Assembly: GCA_020441905.1 (NCBI GenBank)
Contig: JAGRLG010000076.1
Location: 41,846-105,845, forward strand
Reading direction: 5' to 3'
Length of the DNA: 64,000 nucleotides
Source of the DNA: Rhodobiaceae bacterium
GTDB taxonomy: Bacteria > Pseudomonadota > Alphaproteobacteria > Rhizobiales > NORP267
The position numbers and the translations under genes were made by a program. Below the pieces are notes generated by a model that saw only the letters and a program-made list of their open reading frames with translations, was not told the origin of the DNA and ran no database searches. Positions 38,328 to 48,690 of the stretch are shown piece by piece (position 1 is the stretch's first letter; each line of letters starts with the position of its first letter).

Positions 38328-39521
38328 CTAGAGTTCGATGGGCAGGCGGACCGTTGCCGTCGCCTGGGCGGCGATGCCCTCTCGCCGGCCGGTGAAGCCA
38401 AGCCCTTCGGTGGTCGTCGCCTTGATCGAAACCTTGTCTGTCTCGATGGCAAGGATACGGGCAATTGCGGCGCGCATGGCATCGCGATGGGGGCCGATTT
38501 TCGGCTCCTCGCAAATCAGGGTGACGTCGACATTGGCGATGACCCCCTTGCGCCGACGAAGCTGGTCGGCGGCATGGGCAAGGAAGCGGTCGGACGACAC
38601 GCCCTGCCATTGCGGGTCGCTGGGCGGGAAATGGGTGCCAATATCGCCGGCGCCGATGGCGCCGAGAACAGCGTCGGTGAGAGCGTGCAGACCGACATCG
38701 GCATCGGAATGGCCGACAAGGCCGCTCGCCGATTCGATGCGCACGCCGCAAAGCGTGACGTGATCTCCCGGCCCAAAGGCGTGAACGTCGAACCCTTGAC
38801 CGGTGCGGATATCGCCCATTGCGGCCAGTCGTTCCATCAATACTCTCCGGTTGGCTTCGGCGAAATCCTCCGCCGTGGTGATCTTCAGGTTCGCGGAATC
38901 GCCGGATGTCAGATGCACCGGTATGCCGGCCCATTCGGCCAGCGAGGCATCATCGGTGAAACTTGCTTTTTCCTCGGCGACGGCCCTGGCATGAGCCTCG
39001 GAAATGGCCGAGAAGACAAAGCCCTGGGGCGTCTGTGCCGCCACGACATGGTTCCTGTCCACGGTTTCCACAACCCTGCCGTTCTCGATGCGCTTCAAGG
39101 TATCGCCAACGGCAATGCAGGGAATGATGCCAGGCACCAGTTTCAGGCCATTGATCACGCGATCGATGAGTTTGTGCGAGGCAAAGGGGCGCGCCGCATC
39201 GTGGATCAGCACGAATTCCGGTTTGGCGGCGCTCATGGCGCGCAGGCCGGCGCGGACCGAGCTCTGCCTGGTGGCGCCGCCGGCAACCCAGGTGAAATCC
39301 CCCTCCAGCCCTTCGACGCAGGCGCTGTAGAGCTGGCGGTCATTGGGGCTGATGACGACGACGGTGCGGGATATCGAACGGTGCGAAACGAACTGCGCGA
39401 GGGTCCGGCGCAGCATCACCGTGCCACCCAGGGGGCGATATTGTTTTGGCAGCTGGTCCCCGGTCTGGGCAGCAAGCCGCTCGCCGCGCCCGGCGGCCAC
39501 GATCAGCGCATTGACGGTCAT
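38328..39521 (-). CDS. ispDF: Bifunctional IspD/IspF enzyme of the MEP isoprenoid pathway
   Basis: Carries out two non-consecutive MEP steps: cytidylyl transfer to methylerythritol phosphate (IspD) and cyclisation to MEcPP (IspF). The 397-residue fusion has IspD at about 1-230 (VAAGRGERL nucleotide loop, [10 protein letters not shown] near 105) and IspF at about 236-397 (GQGFDVHAF with metal-binding Asp and His, [15 protein letters not shown]). The same fusion occurs widely in alpha- and epsilonproteobacteria. Its start is 156 bp from divergent dusB. Confidence 0.97.
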   Translation of the reverse strand: MTVNALIVAAGRGERLAAQTGDQLPKQYRPLGGTVMLRRTLAQFVSHRSISRTVVVISPNDRQLYSACVEGLEGDFTWVAGGATRQSSVRAGLRAMSAAKPEFVLIHDAARPFASHKLIDRVINGLKLVPGIIPCIAVGDTLKRIENGRVVETVDRNHVVAAQTPQGFVFSAISEAHARAVAEEKASFTDDASLAEWAGIPVHLTSGDSANLKITTAEDFAEANRRVLMERLAAMGDIRTGQGFDVHAFGPGDHVTLCGVRIESASGLVGHSDADVGLHALTDAVLGAIGAGDIGTHFPPSDPQWQGVSSDRFLAHAADQLRRRKGVIANVDVTLICEEPKIGPHRDAMRAAIARILAIETDKVSIKATTTEGLGFTGRREGIAAQATATVRLPIEL

Positions 39522-39613
39522 GAAGGCGTTTTTCCACTCCAGGGAATCAGACGGTTTTCGCTCGTCCGGTTAAGTATCGCGGCAATAACACTGCTTTTCC
39601 ATAATCAATGCAT

Positions 39614-39642
39614 TTGACTAAATTATAGTCAGGCGGTACGAC
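39614..39642 (+). promoter_or_regulatory. Candidate dusB-ntr promoter with overlapping palindrome
   Basis: TTGACT (39614-39619) and TACGAC (39637-39642) are 17 bp apart, a plausible but weak sigma-70 promoter 35 bp before the dusB ATG. The -35 overlaps the perfect inverted repeat GACTA-AATTA-TAGTC (39616-39630), which may be an operator. The region is strikingly AT-rich for this genome. Confidence 0.4.
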
Positions 39643-39676
39643 TGCATAAATTTTGCCCATTATAATGGCCGGGACA

Positions 39677-40684
39677 ATGTCGATAGCCCTGTTTGAGCCT
39701 CTGGATGTCGGGCCGTTGCGGTTGCGTAACCGCGCCCTGCTTGGCCCGATGTCCGGCGTTACCGACGCGCCGTTCCGCCGGCTGGTCTGGAACTTCGGCG
39801 CCGGGCTGGTGACGTGCGAGATGGTGGCGTCGCGGGCGCTTGCGGAAAACCGGCGCGAAGCGCGGCAGAGGCTGAGCGGCGCCTCGGGTCCGCTGGCGAT
39901 CCAGCTGGTGGGGTGCGAACGGCGCTGGATGGAGGAGGGCGCCCGCATTGCCGAGGATCTGGGCGCCGATATCATCGACATCAACATGGGTTGCCCGGCG
40001 CGCAATGTCACCGGTGGCCAGTCGGGGTCGGCCTTGATGCGCGACCTCGCCCATGCCGGCGAATTGATCGAGGGTGTCGTGGGCGCCGTCGCGGTGCCGG
40101 TGACCTTGAAAATGCGGACAGGCTGGGATGCGCAGAGCGCCAATGCGCCCGAACTGGCGCGGCGCGCCGAACAGGCCGGCGTGGCCATGGTCACGGTGCA
40201 TGGCCGCTCGCGGGCCCAGTTCTTCAACGGCAAGGCGGATTGGGCATTCATCTCGCGCGTCAAGGACGCGGTCGCGATCCCGGTCATCGCCAATGGCGAT
40301 ATCCGCTCGCCAGAGGACAGCCGGAGGGCGCAAGCGCAGTCCCGCGCCGACGGCGTGATGGTGGCGCGCGGCAGTCTTGGCCGGCCCTGGCTGGCCGGCG
40401 ACATTGCCGGGCAGGCAAAGGGGCTCCCCAGCCGGCGGCCGCAAGGCGAGGCGGCCGGCGCCATGGTGCTTGCGCATTACGAAGACATGCTGGGCCATTA
40501 CGGCCGCGCACTCGGGCTGCGCAACGCGCGCAAGCACCTGGCGGCCTATATCGCCGAATACGCGCCGGACGAAGAGTCCGCCGGCCACTGGCGCGGCATT
40601 GTGTGCCGGGCCGAAAGCGCGGAGAACACGATGGATCTCATACGAAAATTCTTCGCCGAAACCGGCGCGCGGGAGGCTGCTTGA
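39677..40684 (+). CDS. dusB: tRNA-dihydrouridine synthase DusB (NifR3)
   Basis: FMN enzyme that reduces uridine in the tRNA D-loop. The 335-residue TIM-barrel protein has [15 protein letters not shown] near its start, [17 protein letters not shown] near residue 107 with the catalytic Cys, and NGDI and [14 protein letters not shown] near the C-terminal half. ATG 39677 is chosen over ATG 39665 and a TTG further up. Its stop overlaps the ntrB start (TGATG), the classical nifR3-ntrB coupling of alphaproteobacteria; the old link to nitrogen control is by operon, not by enzyme activity. Confidence 0.95.
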   Translation: MSIALFEPLDVGPLRLRNRALLGPMSGVTDAPFRRLVWNFGAGLVTCEMVASRALAENRREARQRLSGASGPLAIQLVGCERRWMEEGARIAEDLGADIIDINMGCPARNVTGGQSGSALMRDLAHAGELIEGVVGAVAVPVTLKMRTGWDAQSANAPELARRAEQAGVAMVTVHGRSRAQFFNGKADWAFISRVKDAVAIPVIANGDIRSPEDSRRAQAQSRADGVMVARGSLGRPWLAGDIAGQAKGLPSRRPQGEAAGAMVLAHYEDMLGHYGRALGLRNARKHLAAYIAEYAPDEESAGHWRGIVCRAESAENTMDLIRKFFAETGAREAA

Positions 40685-41892
40685 TGTCCGTTACCAGTCT
40701 GGCCAATGCCGACAGCCGCAATTTCGGCCAGGGAAGGGCGGATGCCATTCTCAATGCGCTGCCGCATCCCCTCTTGGTGATCGCCCAAAACGGGCGGATC
40801 GCCTTTGCCAATTCGGCCGCCGAGATGTTCTTCCAGGCTTCGGCGGCGATGCTCGGCCGGCGCACCTTGCGCGATATCGTGCCTTTCGGCAGCCCCCTGC
40901 TGGCGCTTGTCGACCAGGTCAGCGAACGCGGCGCCACGGTCAACGAATATGCCGTCGATCTGGGCACGCCGCGCACCGGCATGGCCCATATCGTCGATTT
41001 GCAGGTGGCGCCGGTGTCCGACCGCCCCGGAGAAGTGCTGGTGATGCTTCAGGAACGCACCATGGCCCAAAAGATCGACCGCCAGCTGACCCATCGCGGC
41101 GCGGCGCGCTCGGTATCGGGCCTGGCGGCGGTGCTGGCTCACGAGATCAAGAACCCGCTGTCGGGCATTCGCGGCGCGGCGCAACTTCTGGAGCGTTCGG
41201 TCCAGGACGACGATCGCACCCTGACCCAGCTCATTACCGAAGAAACCGACCGTATCTGCCTGCTGGTGGACCGCATGGAGATATTCGGCGACGAACGCCC
41301 GGTACCCCATGAGGCGATAAATATCCACACCGTGCTCGACCATGTGCGGCGCCTCGCCAGCAACGGCTTTGCCCGCCACGTCAAGTTCATCGAGGAATAC
41401 GATCCCTCCCTGCCGCCGTTTCTGGCCAATCGCGACCAGCTGGTGCAGGTCACCCTCAACCTGATCAAGAACGCCGCGGAATCGATCGGCGCGGACAATC
41501 CGGATGGCGAGATCGTGCTGTCGACGGCGTTCCGCCCCGGCGTGCGGCTCACCGTGCCGGGAAGCAAGGAAAAGGTCAGCCTGCCGCTGGAATTGTGCAT
41601 ACGCGACAACGGCCCCGGCGTGCCGCCGGACCTGCTGCCCTATCTGTTTGATCCCTTCGTGACGACGAAAGCCTCCGGCACCGGGCTTGGCCTTGCCCTT
41701 GTCGCCAAGATCGTCGGCGACCACGGCGGCGTTATCGAGTGCGATTCGGTGCCCGGAAGCACCATGTTCCGGGTTCTGATGCCGATGTATTCGGACCGCG
41801 ACTCCCGGATGCGCGGCCGCGACGGGGACGGCACCAGAGGCGTTCGCGAAGCAAGCGGGCCAACACGGGGAGGTGACAATGCCGGGCGGTAA
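40684..41892 (+). CDS. ntrB: Nitrogen regulation sensor kinase NtrB
   Basis: Cytosolic histidine kinase/phosphatase that, with PII, controls NtrC according to nitrogen supply. The 402-residue protein has a PAS domain (about 17-125), the dimerisation domain with phospho-acceptor His153 in [13 protein letters not shown], and the HATPase domain with NLIKNAAES and the G-box GTGLGLALV near 335. It lacks membrane helices. The start shares bases with the dusB stop, and its last 14 bp overlap ntrC. The last 35 residues are a charged tail without obvious role. Confidence 0.96.
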   Translation: MSVTSLANADSRNFGQGRADAILNALPHPLLVIAQNGRIAFANSAAEMFFQASAAMLGRRTLRDIVPFGSPLLALVDQVSERGATVNEYAVDLGTPRTGMAHIVDLQVAPVSDRPGEVLVMLQERTMAQKIDRQLTHRGAARSVSGLAAVLAHEIKNPLSGIRGAAQLLERSVQDDDRTLTQLITEETDRICLLVDRMEIFGDERPVPHEAINIHTVLDHVRRLASNGFARHVKFIEEYDPSLPPFLANRDQLVQVTLNLIKNAAESIGADNPDGEIVLSTAFRPGVRLTVPGSKEKVSLPLELCIRDNGPGVPPDLLPYLFDPFVTTKASGTGLGLALVAKIVGDHGGVIECDSVPGSTMFRVLMPMYSDRDSRMRGRDGDGTRGVREASGPTRGGDNAGR

Positions 41893-43315
41893 TATTCTTG
41901 TCGCCGATGACGATGCCGCCATTCGCACGGTGCTGAACCAGGCGCTGTCCCGGGCCGGCTACGAAGTCCGCTCGACATCCAACGCCGCCACCTTGTGGCG
42001 CTGGATTTCGGAAGGCCAGGGCGATCTCGTCATTACCGATGTGGTGATGCCGGACGAGAATGCCTTCGAGCTGCTGCCGCGCATCAAGCGTGTGCGCCCT
42101 GAATTGCCGGTCGTGGTGATGAGCGCCCAGAATACGATCATGACCGCGATCCGGGCATCGGAACGCGGCGCCTACGAGTATCTGCCCAAGCCCTTCGACC
42201 TCAATGAGCTGATTTCAATCGTTGGCCGCGCCCTGTCGGAGCCCCAGCCCAAGCGCGCCCGGGACCAGGAAGAGGGGGAGAAGATCCCGCTCATTGGCCG
42301 TTCTCCGGCGATGCAGGAAATCTATCGCCTGGTGGCGCGGCTGCTGCAAACCGATCTGACGGTAATGATCAGCGGTGAATCGGGCACCGGCAAGGAGCTT
42401 GTCGCCCGCGCCTTGCACGACTATGGCAAGCGCCGCAACGGCGCTTTCGTCGCCATCAACATGGCGGCAATTCCGCGCGATCTCGTGGAAGCGGAGCTGT
42501 TCGGCCATGAAAAAGGCGCCTTCACCGGCGCCCAGAGCCGGGGCGTAGGGCGCTTCGAGCAGGCCGAGGGCGGCACTTTGTTCCTCGACGAGATCGGCGA
42601 TATGCCGATGGATGCGCAGACCCGGCTGTTGCGGGTGCTCCAGCAGGGCGAGTACACGACGGTTGGCGGCCGCACCGCCATCAAGACCAATGTCCGCATC
42701 GTCGCCGCCACCAATCGCGACCTGCGGATCCTGATCAACCAGGGGCTTTTCCGCGAAGACCTCTATTACCGCCTTAACGTCGTGCCGCTGCGCCTGCCTC
42801 CCTTGCGCGAGCGTATCGCCGACATTCCCGACCTGGTGCACCATTTTTTCGCGCTTGCCGCCGAAGAGGGGTTGCCGCGCAAGGAAATCGATTCCGCGGC
42901 GCTGGAACGCCTGAAACGCCACCGCTGGCCGGGCAATGTGCGCGAGCTAGAGAACCTGGTGCGCCGGCTCGCCGCGCTCTATCCGCAGGAAACCATCAGC
43001 GACAACCTGATCGAGCTGGAGCTGGCCCAGGATGAACCGGCGCCAGCCGCCGCCGCCGATCAGGGTGAGCAAAGGCTGGGCACCTTCGTTGAAAGCTATC
43101 TCGGCAGCTACTTCGGCGGTTTCGGGGATTCGCTGCCGCCGCCGGGCCTCTACCACCGCTTCTTGCGCGAGGTCGAGCCGCCCCTGATTTCGGCGGCGCT
43201 GACAGCGACCGACGGCAACCAGATCAAGGCGGCCGAATTGCTGGGGTTGAACCGCAATACGCTGCGGAAAAAGATCCGCGATCTCAATATCCGGGTCATA
43301 CGCGGCGCGCACTGA
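41879..43315 (+). CDS. ntrC: Nitrogen regulation response regulator NtrC
   Basis: Sigma-54-dependent activator of nitrogen-assimilation genes. The 478-residue protein has a receiver domain (1-120, phosphorylated Asp54 in [10 protein letters not shown]), an AAA+ domain (about 140-370) with Walker A GESGTGKE and the sigma-54 contact motif GAFTGA at 213-218, and a Fis-type helix-turn-helix at the end ([20 protein letters not shown]). The ATG at 41879 is supported by GGGGAGG 5 bp upstream. It overlaps ntrB by 14 bp. Confidence 0.97.
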   Translation: MPGGNILVADDDAAIRTVLNQALSRAGYEVRSTSNAATLWRWISEGQGDLVITDVVMPDENAFELLPRIKRVRPELPVVVMSAQNTIMTAIRASERGAYEYLPKPFDLNELISIVGRALSEPQPKRARDQEEGEKIPLIGRSPAMQEIYRLVARLLQTDLTVMISGESGTGKELVARALHDYGKRRNGAFVAINMAAIPRDLVEAELFGHEKGAFTGAQSRGVGRFEQAEGGTLFLDEIGDMPMDAQTRLLRVLQQGEYTTVGGRTAIKTNVRIVAATNRDLRILINQGLFREDLYYRLNVVPLRLPPLRERIADIPDLVHHFFALAAEEGLPRKEIDSAALERLKRHRWPGNVRELENLVRRLAALYPQETISDNLIELELAQDEPAPAAAADQGEQRLGTFVESYLGSYFGGFGDSLPPPGLYHRFLREVEPPLISAALTATDGNQIKAAELLGLNRNTLRKKIRDLNIRVIRGAH

Positions 43316-43338
43316 CCTTGTATCGCCATTATTTGTGA

Positions 43339-43350
43339 TGCAAATTTGCA
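43339..43350. promoter_or_regulatory. Palindrome TGCAAATTTGCA between ntrC and ntrY
   Basis: A perfect 12-bp palindrome 106 bp before the ntrY start, in a 140-bp gap that may hold the ntrYX promoter. Its TTTGCA half-sites recall those upstream of pdhA, but their orientation is inverted, so a common regulator is doubtful. Confidence 0.4.
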
Positions 43351-43366
43351 ACATTGTTGTTGATAT

Positions 43367-43382
43367 GCCGCAGTTCTGCGGC
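43367..43382 (+). promoter_or_regulatory. Hairpin in the ntrC-ntrY gap
   Basis: GCCGCAG-TT-CTGCGGC is a perfect 7-bp inverted repeat 73 bp before ntrY. It may partly stop read-through from ntrC or shape the ntrY leader; no T run follows. Confidence 0.35.
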
Positions 43383-43455
43383 TAGAGCTTGTTGCAAGGG
43401 GCGAGACAGTCACCGGCTCAAGCCGACGTGTCTGCGACGGGAGCGCCTGCGTCAG

Positions 43456-45753
43456 ATGAAATCCAGGACCAATACGCCAGGCGCCGCGGTCCACAATCTG
43501 GGACCGGCCGTGCAGCGCGCTTCCGGGCGCCGGGTCCGTATCGGCGCCTTCACGGTTCTGCTGGCCATCCTTTCAGGACTGGCGACATTCCTCGTCCTCA
43601 CCGGCCTGACACCCATTTCTCCGACGCACAATGTCGTCGTCACGGCCCTGCTCACCAACGGGCTGCTGCTGCTGTGTCTGACGGCGCTGATCCTGATCGA
43701 GATCGTCCGTCTGGTTCAGGCCCACCGGAAGGGCATTGCCGGCGCCAGGCTGCATTCGCGCATTGTCGGATTGTTCGCGCTGGTGGCGGCCCTGCCGGCC
43801 ATCATCGTCGCCATTGTCGCCAGCGTGACGCTGGATCGCGGCCTCGATCGCTGGTTCGCCGGGCGCACGCGAGCGATTATCGAAAGTTCGGGCGAAATCG
43901 CGCTGGCCTATATCGACGAACATGCGCGGGACATCCGGACCGATCTGGACGGCGTGGCCGCCGGGCTGGAGCGGGTCAGGCCGGTGTTCGACGAGGACAA
44001 GGGGCGCTTCGACGAGTTGGTGCGCATCCAGGCCCTGCTGCGCAATCTTTCCGGCACCTATGTCATCAAGGACAATCTCGACATCGTTACGCGGGTTGTC
44101 GAGCGGGAAGGCGACACGTTCCTGGTGCCGCCCGATTTCGCCATCGAGAAGGCGCGCCAGGGTGAAACGGTGATCCTGACGCCGGGGCCGGGCGACGACG
44201 CGGCGCAGGTGGCGGGACTGGTCAAGCTGAAGGGATTCGACAATGCCTACCTTTATGTCGTGCGCCGGCTCGATCCCAAGGTGGTGGCCCATTTGCGCCG
44301 CAGCGCCGAAGCGACCATCGAATACCGCGCGCTGGAGGCACGCCGTTTCGGCGTTCAGGTCGCTTTCGGCCTCATGTATGTCGGGGTGGCGTTGATCCTT
44401 CTGTTGTCGGCGGTATGGATAGGATTCTGGTTTGCCAACCGCCTGGTGGCGCCGATCCGCCGCCTCATCGGCGCCGCCAAGCTGGTTTCCCAGGGCAACC
44501 TCGAAGTGCAGGTCCCGGTCAAGCTCTCCGAGGGCGAACTTGCCAATCTGGGGGCCACATTCAACGGCATGACCAGCCAGCTCAACACCCAACGCAAGGA
44601 ACTGCTCAGCGCCAACGAGCAGCTCGACATGCGCCGCCGCTTTACCGAGGCCGTGCTGGCGGGCGTTACCGCCGGTGTCATCGGCCTTGACGACGACGGC
44701 GTCATCAATCTGGTCAACCGTTCCGCCGAAACCATTCTTGGCGCCCGCGAGGGCGATCTGGTTGGCCGGACGCTGGCCGAGGCGGTGCCCGAAATCGCCG
44801 AGATATTCGATCCCGTTATCAGGAGGCGCCTGCGAACGAGCAAGGGCCAGATCAACCTGACGAGGGGCGGGCGCGAGCGCAACATCACGGTGCGGGTCAC
44901 CACCGAGGAAACCGGCCAGGCCAATAACGGCTTCGTCGTCACCCTCGACGATATCTCGGACCTGGTGACGGCGCAGCGCACATCCGCATGGGCCGATGTG
45001 GCGCGCCGCATCGCCCACGAGATCAAGAATCCGCTGACCCCGATCCAGCTTTCGGCGGAAAGGCTGAAACGCAAATATTCCAAGGTGATAGAAACCGATC
45101 ACGAGATATTCGAGCAGTGCACCGACACCATCATCCGCCAGGTCGGCGATATCGGGCGCATGGTCGACGAATTCTCCTCCTTCGCGCGCATGCCCAAGGC
45201 GGTCATGGCCAAGGAGGACATCGCCGACGCGGTGCGCCAGGCGGCCTTCCTGATCGGGGTATCGCAACCGGAAGTCGACGTTTCGGTTCAGGTGCCCGAA
45301 AATGGGCTCGAGGCGGTCTGCGACCGCCGTTTGATTTCCCAGGTGGTTACCAACCTGGTGAAGAACGCCATCGAGGCGATTTCGACCGCCACCATGGCGC
45401 CGGGGGAAACGCCGTGGGTCAAGGTCATCCTCGAAGGCGACAACGAAAGAGTGAAGCTGACCGTTACCGACAATGGCTGCGGCCTTCCCGAAGAAGGCCG
45501 CCGGCGCCTGCTCGAACCCTATATGACCACGCGCGAGAAGGGCACCGGACTGGGCCTGGCAATCGTTCGCAAGATCATCGAGGACCACGGCGGCACGGTT
45601 GCGCTTGCCGATGCGCCGCAAGTGGCCGACGGCGGACACGGCGCCAGCATTCAGATCGAGTTTCCACGCTTTGGCGATGGCCTGGCAGGCGCCGACGGCG
45701 CCAAGGACAGGCGACCGCGCTCCGAAAGGCCGGCAGTCGAGCCTACGAACTGA
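43456..45753 (+). CDS. ntrY: Nitrogen/redox sensor kinase NtrY
   Basis: Membrane-bound sensor of the NtrYX system, linked to nitrogen metabolism, respiration and envelope in alphaproteobacteria. The 765-residue protein has an N-terminal membrane domain with about three helices (20-130), a periplasmic sensor region (about 135-295), a further helix (about 305-325), a HAMP domain, a PAS domain (about 395-500), and the kinase core with phospho-acceptor His521 ([13 protein letters not shown]) and G-box GTGLGLAIV near 700. ATG 43456 (MKSRTNTPG) is preferred; the frame is open from 43354. ntrX follows 44 bp later. Confidence 0.95.
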   Translation: MKSRTNTPGAAVHNLGPAVQRASGRRVRIGAFTVLLAILSGLATFLVLTGLTPISPTHNVVVTALLTNGLLLLCLTALILIEIVRLVQAHRKGIAGARLHSRIVGLFALVAALPAIIVAIVASVTLDRGLDRWFAGRTRAIIESSGEIALAYIDEHARDIRTDLDGVAAGLERVRPVFDEDKGRFDELVRIQALLRNLSGTYVIKDNLDIVTRVVEREGDTFLVPPDFAIEKARQGETVILTPGPGDDAAQVAGLVKLKGFDNAYLYVVRRLDPKVVAHLRRSAEATIEYRALEARRFGVQVAFGLMYVGVALILLLSAVWIGFWFANRLVAPIRRLIGAAKLVSQGNLEVQVPVKLSEGELANLGATFNGMTSQLNTQRKELLSANEQLDMRRRFTEAVLAGVTAGVIGLDDDGVINLVNRSAETILGAREGDLVGRTLAEAVPEIAEIFDPVIRRRLRTSKGQINLTRGGRERNITVRVTTEETGQANNGFVVTLDDISDLVTAQRTSAWADVARRIAHEIKNPLTPIQLSAERLKRKYSKVIETDHEIFEQCTDTIIRQVGDIGRMVDEFSSFARMPKAVMAKEDIADAVRQAAFLIGVSQPEVDVSVQVPENGLEAVCDRRLISQVVTNLVKNAIEAISTATMAPGETPWVKVILEGDNERVKLTVTDNGCGLPEEGRRRLLEPYMTTREKGTGLGLAIVRKIIEDHGGTVALADAPQVADGGHGASIQIEFPRFGDGLAGADGAKDRRPRSERPAVEPTN

Positions 45754-45797
45754 ACAAGAAGACACGTTGAAAAGACAACAGGGCAGCAGGTGTTATC

Positions 45798-47192
45798 ATG
45801 GGTTCCGATATCCTGATCATCGATGATGAGGCCGACATCAGGGAGTTGGTCGCGGGTATTCTTGAAGACGAAGGATACGAGGCCCGTCTTGCCGGCAACA
45901 GCGACGACGCGATCAAGGCCATCGAGGCGCGGCGGCCTTCCATGGTCTTTCTCGACATCTGGCTCCAGGGCAGCCGTCTCGACGGCCTGGAGCTGCTCGA
46001 TCTCATCAAGGAGGGCGACCCAGAATTGCCGGTGGTGGTCATATCCGGTCACGGCAATATCGAAACCGCGGTGTCGGCTATCCGCCGCGGCGCCTATGAC
46101 TATATCGAAAAACCGTTCAAGGCCGATCGCTTGCTGCTGATTGCCCAGCGCGCGCTGGAGGCGTCGAGCCTGAAGCGCGAGGTGCAGGACCTGCGCGCGC
46201 GCACCGGCGCGGAAACGCGCCTGATCGGCAATTCGGTGGCGATCAACCAGCTTCGCGCGGCCACCGAAAAGGTGGCGCCCACCAATAGCCGGGTCATGAT
46301 CACCGGCCCGTCCGGCTCGGGCAAGGAACTCACCGCGCGCACCCTCCACGCCCTGTCGAACCGCTCGTCCGGCCCCTTTGTCGCGCTCAATGCCGCGGCC
46401 ATGGAACCGGAGCGCATGGAACTGGAACTGTTCGGCACCGAAGAGAATGCCGGCCGGCAACGCCTTGTCGGCGCGCTGGAGGCTGCCCATGGCGGCACGC
46501 TCTATATCGACGAAGTCGCCGACATGCCGCGAGAAACGCAGGCCAAGATCCTGCGCGTGCTGGTGGAGCAGAAATTCCAGCGCGTCGGCGGCTCGGCCAT
46601 GGTTCATGTCGATGTCCGCATCATCTCGTCATCCTGCCGGGATCTCGAAGCCGAGATCGCCCAGGGCAGCCTGCGCGAGGACCTGTTTCATCGCCTCAGC
46701 GTTGTGCCCTTGCGGGTGCCCGGCCTTGCCGAGCGGCGCGACGACATTCCCGAACTGGTGGACTATTTCATCGGCCAGATATCGCGCACCACCGGCCTAC
46801 CGGCACGGCGCATCGGCGATGACGCCATGGCGGTGATCCAGGCCCATGACTGGCCGGGCAATGTGCGGCAATTGCGCAACAATGTTGAGCGGCTGCTGAT
46901 CCTCGCCGGCGGCGACAGCGAGTCCGTCATATCCGCCGACATGCTGCCCGCCGAAGTCGGCGCCACGCTGCCGCCGTCACCGACCGGGGTCGGCGCCGAG
47001 AAGCTGATGGCCCTGCCTTTGCGCGATGCCCGCGAAATCTTCGAGCGCGAATATCTGATGGCCCAGATCAACCGGTTCGGCGGCAACATCTCCAAGACCG
47101 CGGAGTTCGTCGGCATGGAGCGTTCGGCGCTCCATCGCAAGCTGAAAATGCTTGGCGTCGGCGGCAGCGAGCGCGCCTTGGAAGCCGGGTAG
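45798..47192 (+). CDS. ntrX: Response regulator NtrX (no GAFTGA motif)
   Basis: Partner of NtrY. The 464-residue protein has a receiver domain with Asp53 (VFLDIWLQGS), an AAA+ domain with Walker A GPSGSGKE near 170-177 and Walker B GGTLYIDEV, and a Fis-type helix-turn-helix (GGNISKTAEFVGMERSALHRKL). The segment where GAFTGA should be (about residues 210-225) reads LFGTEENAGRQRLVG, so the sigma-54 contact loop is absent. This is known for NtrX proteins of several alphaproteobacteria, which then act with sigma-70. The ATG at 45798 gives the standard MGSDILIIDDE opening. Confidence 0.95.
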   Translation: MGSDILIIDDEADIRELVAGILEDEGYEARLAGNSDDAIKAIEARRPSMVFLDIWLQGSRLDGLELLDLIKEGDPELPVVVISGHGNIETAVSAIRRGAYDYIEKPFKADRLLLIAQRALEASSLKREVQDLRARTGAETRLIGNSVAINQLRAATEKVAPTNSRVMITGPSGSGKELTARTLHALSNRSSGPFVALNAAAMEPERMELELFGTEENAGRQRLVGALEAAHGGTLYIDEVADMPRETQAKILRVLVEQKFQRVGGSAMVHVDVRIISSSCRDLEAEIAQGSLREDLFHRLSVVPLRVPGLAERRDDIPELVDYFIGQISRTTGLPARRIGDDAMAVIQAHDWPGNVRQLRNNVERLLILAGGDSESVISADMLPAEVGATLPPSPTGVGAEKLMALPLRDAREIFEREYLMAQINRFGGNISKTAEFVGMERSALHRKLKMLGVGGSERALEAG

Positions 47193-47284
47193 GGCGGGGG
47201 ACGGAAGACGCGCGGGCTTGACCCTGCGGCCCGATTGGGCAATCTCACCAGCGGCGGCATTGATACAGGGGCGGGGCGGCGACC

Positions 47285-48661
47285 ATGAAGGTCATTATTT
47301 GCGGGGCGGGTCTGGTTGGCTTCGGGATTGCGGAACGCCTCTCGGCCGAAACCAACGACGTGTCGGTCATCGACCAGTCGGCGCAGCTGATTCAGACCAT
47401 TTCCGATACGCTGGATGTGCGCGGCTTTGTCGGCCACGGCTCCCATCCCGACGTGCTCTATCAGGCCGGCGCCCAGGACGCCGACATGATTATCGCCGTG
47501 ACCCTGCACGACGAGGTCAACATGGTGGCCTGCCAAGTCGCGCACTCGCTGTTCAAAATTCCGACCAAGGTGGCGCGGGTACGCTCGCAAAGCTATTTGC
47601 AGGAACATTGGCGCGACCTGTTTTCGCGTGAAAACATGCCGATCGACGTCATCATTTCGCCGGAGGTCGAGGTCGGCGAAATGGTGCTGCGCCGTCTCGC
47701 CCTGCCAGGCGCATTCGACGTCATGAGCTTCGCCGAGGGCCAGATCGTCGTTGCCGGCGTTCATTGCGGCGAGGATTGCCCAATTCTCGATACGCCGCTC
47801 ATGCAGCTGACCGAACTGTTTCCCGACCTCAATGCCGTGGTCGTCGGCATCGTGCGCGACAACCGTGTTTTCGTGCCGCGCTCGGGCGACCAGATGCTGG
47901 TGGGAGACGACGTCTATTTCGTCGCCCAGCGCGACCAGGTCGAACGGACCTTGTCGATTTTCGGCCACGACGAGAAGCAGGCAAGCCGGGTCATCATCGC
48001 CGGTGGCGGCAATATCGGGCTGTTCGTCGCCAAGCAGCTGGAGGAGCGCGGCAGCAGGGCGCGGGCCAAGATCATCGAATCCTCGCGCGAGCAGGCAATC
48101 AGCATTGCCGATGCCCTTTCGCGCACGGTCGTCCTGCACGGCAGCGCATTGGATGAAGAGATCCTGCGCGAGGCCGATGTGCAGCAGGCCGACACCATCG
48201 TCGCCCTGACCAATGACGACCAGGTGAACATCCTGTGCTCGGTGATGGCGAAACGCCTGGGCTGCAAGCGGGCGCTGTCGCTGATCAACAACTCCGGCTA
48301 TTCGTCCTTTCTGCGCTCGCTGGGCATCGACGCCCATGTCAATCCGCGCACCATCACTGTATCCAAGGTGCTCCAGCATGTGCGCCGGGGGCGTATCCGC
48401 GGCGTCCATTCGGTCCGCGACGGCATGGCGGAAGTGCTCGAAGCCGAGGCGCTGGATACTTCGCCGCTGGTCGGCAAGCCGCTGCGCGAACTCGATCTTG
48501 GCAGCGGCTTGCGCATCGGCGCCATCTACCGCGAAGGACAGATCATCATCCCGCGCGGGACCACGCTGATCCAGTCCAATGACCGAATCGTCATATTCGC
48601 CCTTGCCGACCGGGTGCGCCAGGTCGAACAGATGTTCCGCGTCAGCTTCGAATATTTTTGA
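47285..48661 (+). CDS. trkA: Trk potassium uptake regulator TrkA
   Basis: Peripheral NAD(H)-binding subunit that gates the TrkH potassium channel. The 458-residue protein has two RCK modules, each a Rossmann domain (GAGLVGFG at residue 7 and IIAGGGNIGLF near 240) followed by a TrkA-C domain (about 145-225 and 375-458). It begins 92 bp after ntrX, a linkage conserved in alphaproteobacteria. Its stop lies 29 bp before the preferred trkH start. Confidence 0.95.
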   Translation: MKVIICGAGLVGFGIAERLSAETNDVSVIDQSAQLIQTISDTLDVRGFVGHGSHPDVLYQAGAQDADMIIAVTLHDEVNMVACQVAHSLFKIPTKVARVRSQSYLQEHWRDLFSRENMPIDVIISPEVEVGEMVLRRLALPGAFDVMSFAEGQIVVAGVHCGEDCPILDTPLMQLTELFPDLNAVVVGIVRDNRVFVPRSGDQMLVGDDVYFVAQRDQVERTLSIFGHDEKQASRVIIAGGGNIGLFVAKQLEERGSRARAKIIESSREQAISIADALSRTVVLHGSALDEEILREADVQQADTIVALTNDDQVNILCSVMAKRLGCKRALSLINNSGYSSFLRSLGIDAHVNPRTITVSKVLQHVRRGRIRGVHSVRDGMAEVLEAEALDTSPLVGKPLRELDLGSGLRIGAIYREGQIIIPRGTTLIQSNDRIVIFALADRVRQVEQMFRVSFEYF

Positions 48662-48690
48662 TCCCGCAGGTTACGGCAAGAGGGTGGAGC

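Noticed and set aside
39522..40683. Sigma-54 promoter before dusB-ntrB
   Set aside because: I could not find a TGGCAC-N5-TTGC-like element in the gap; the sigma-70-like boxes fit better.
43573..45765. 730-codon open frame on the minus strand opposite ntrY
   Set aside because: Shadow of a sensor kinase gene with all motifs intact; no recognisable protein features.
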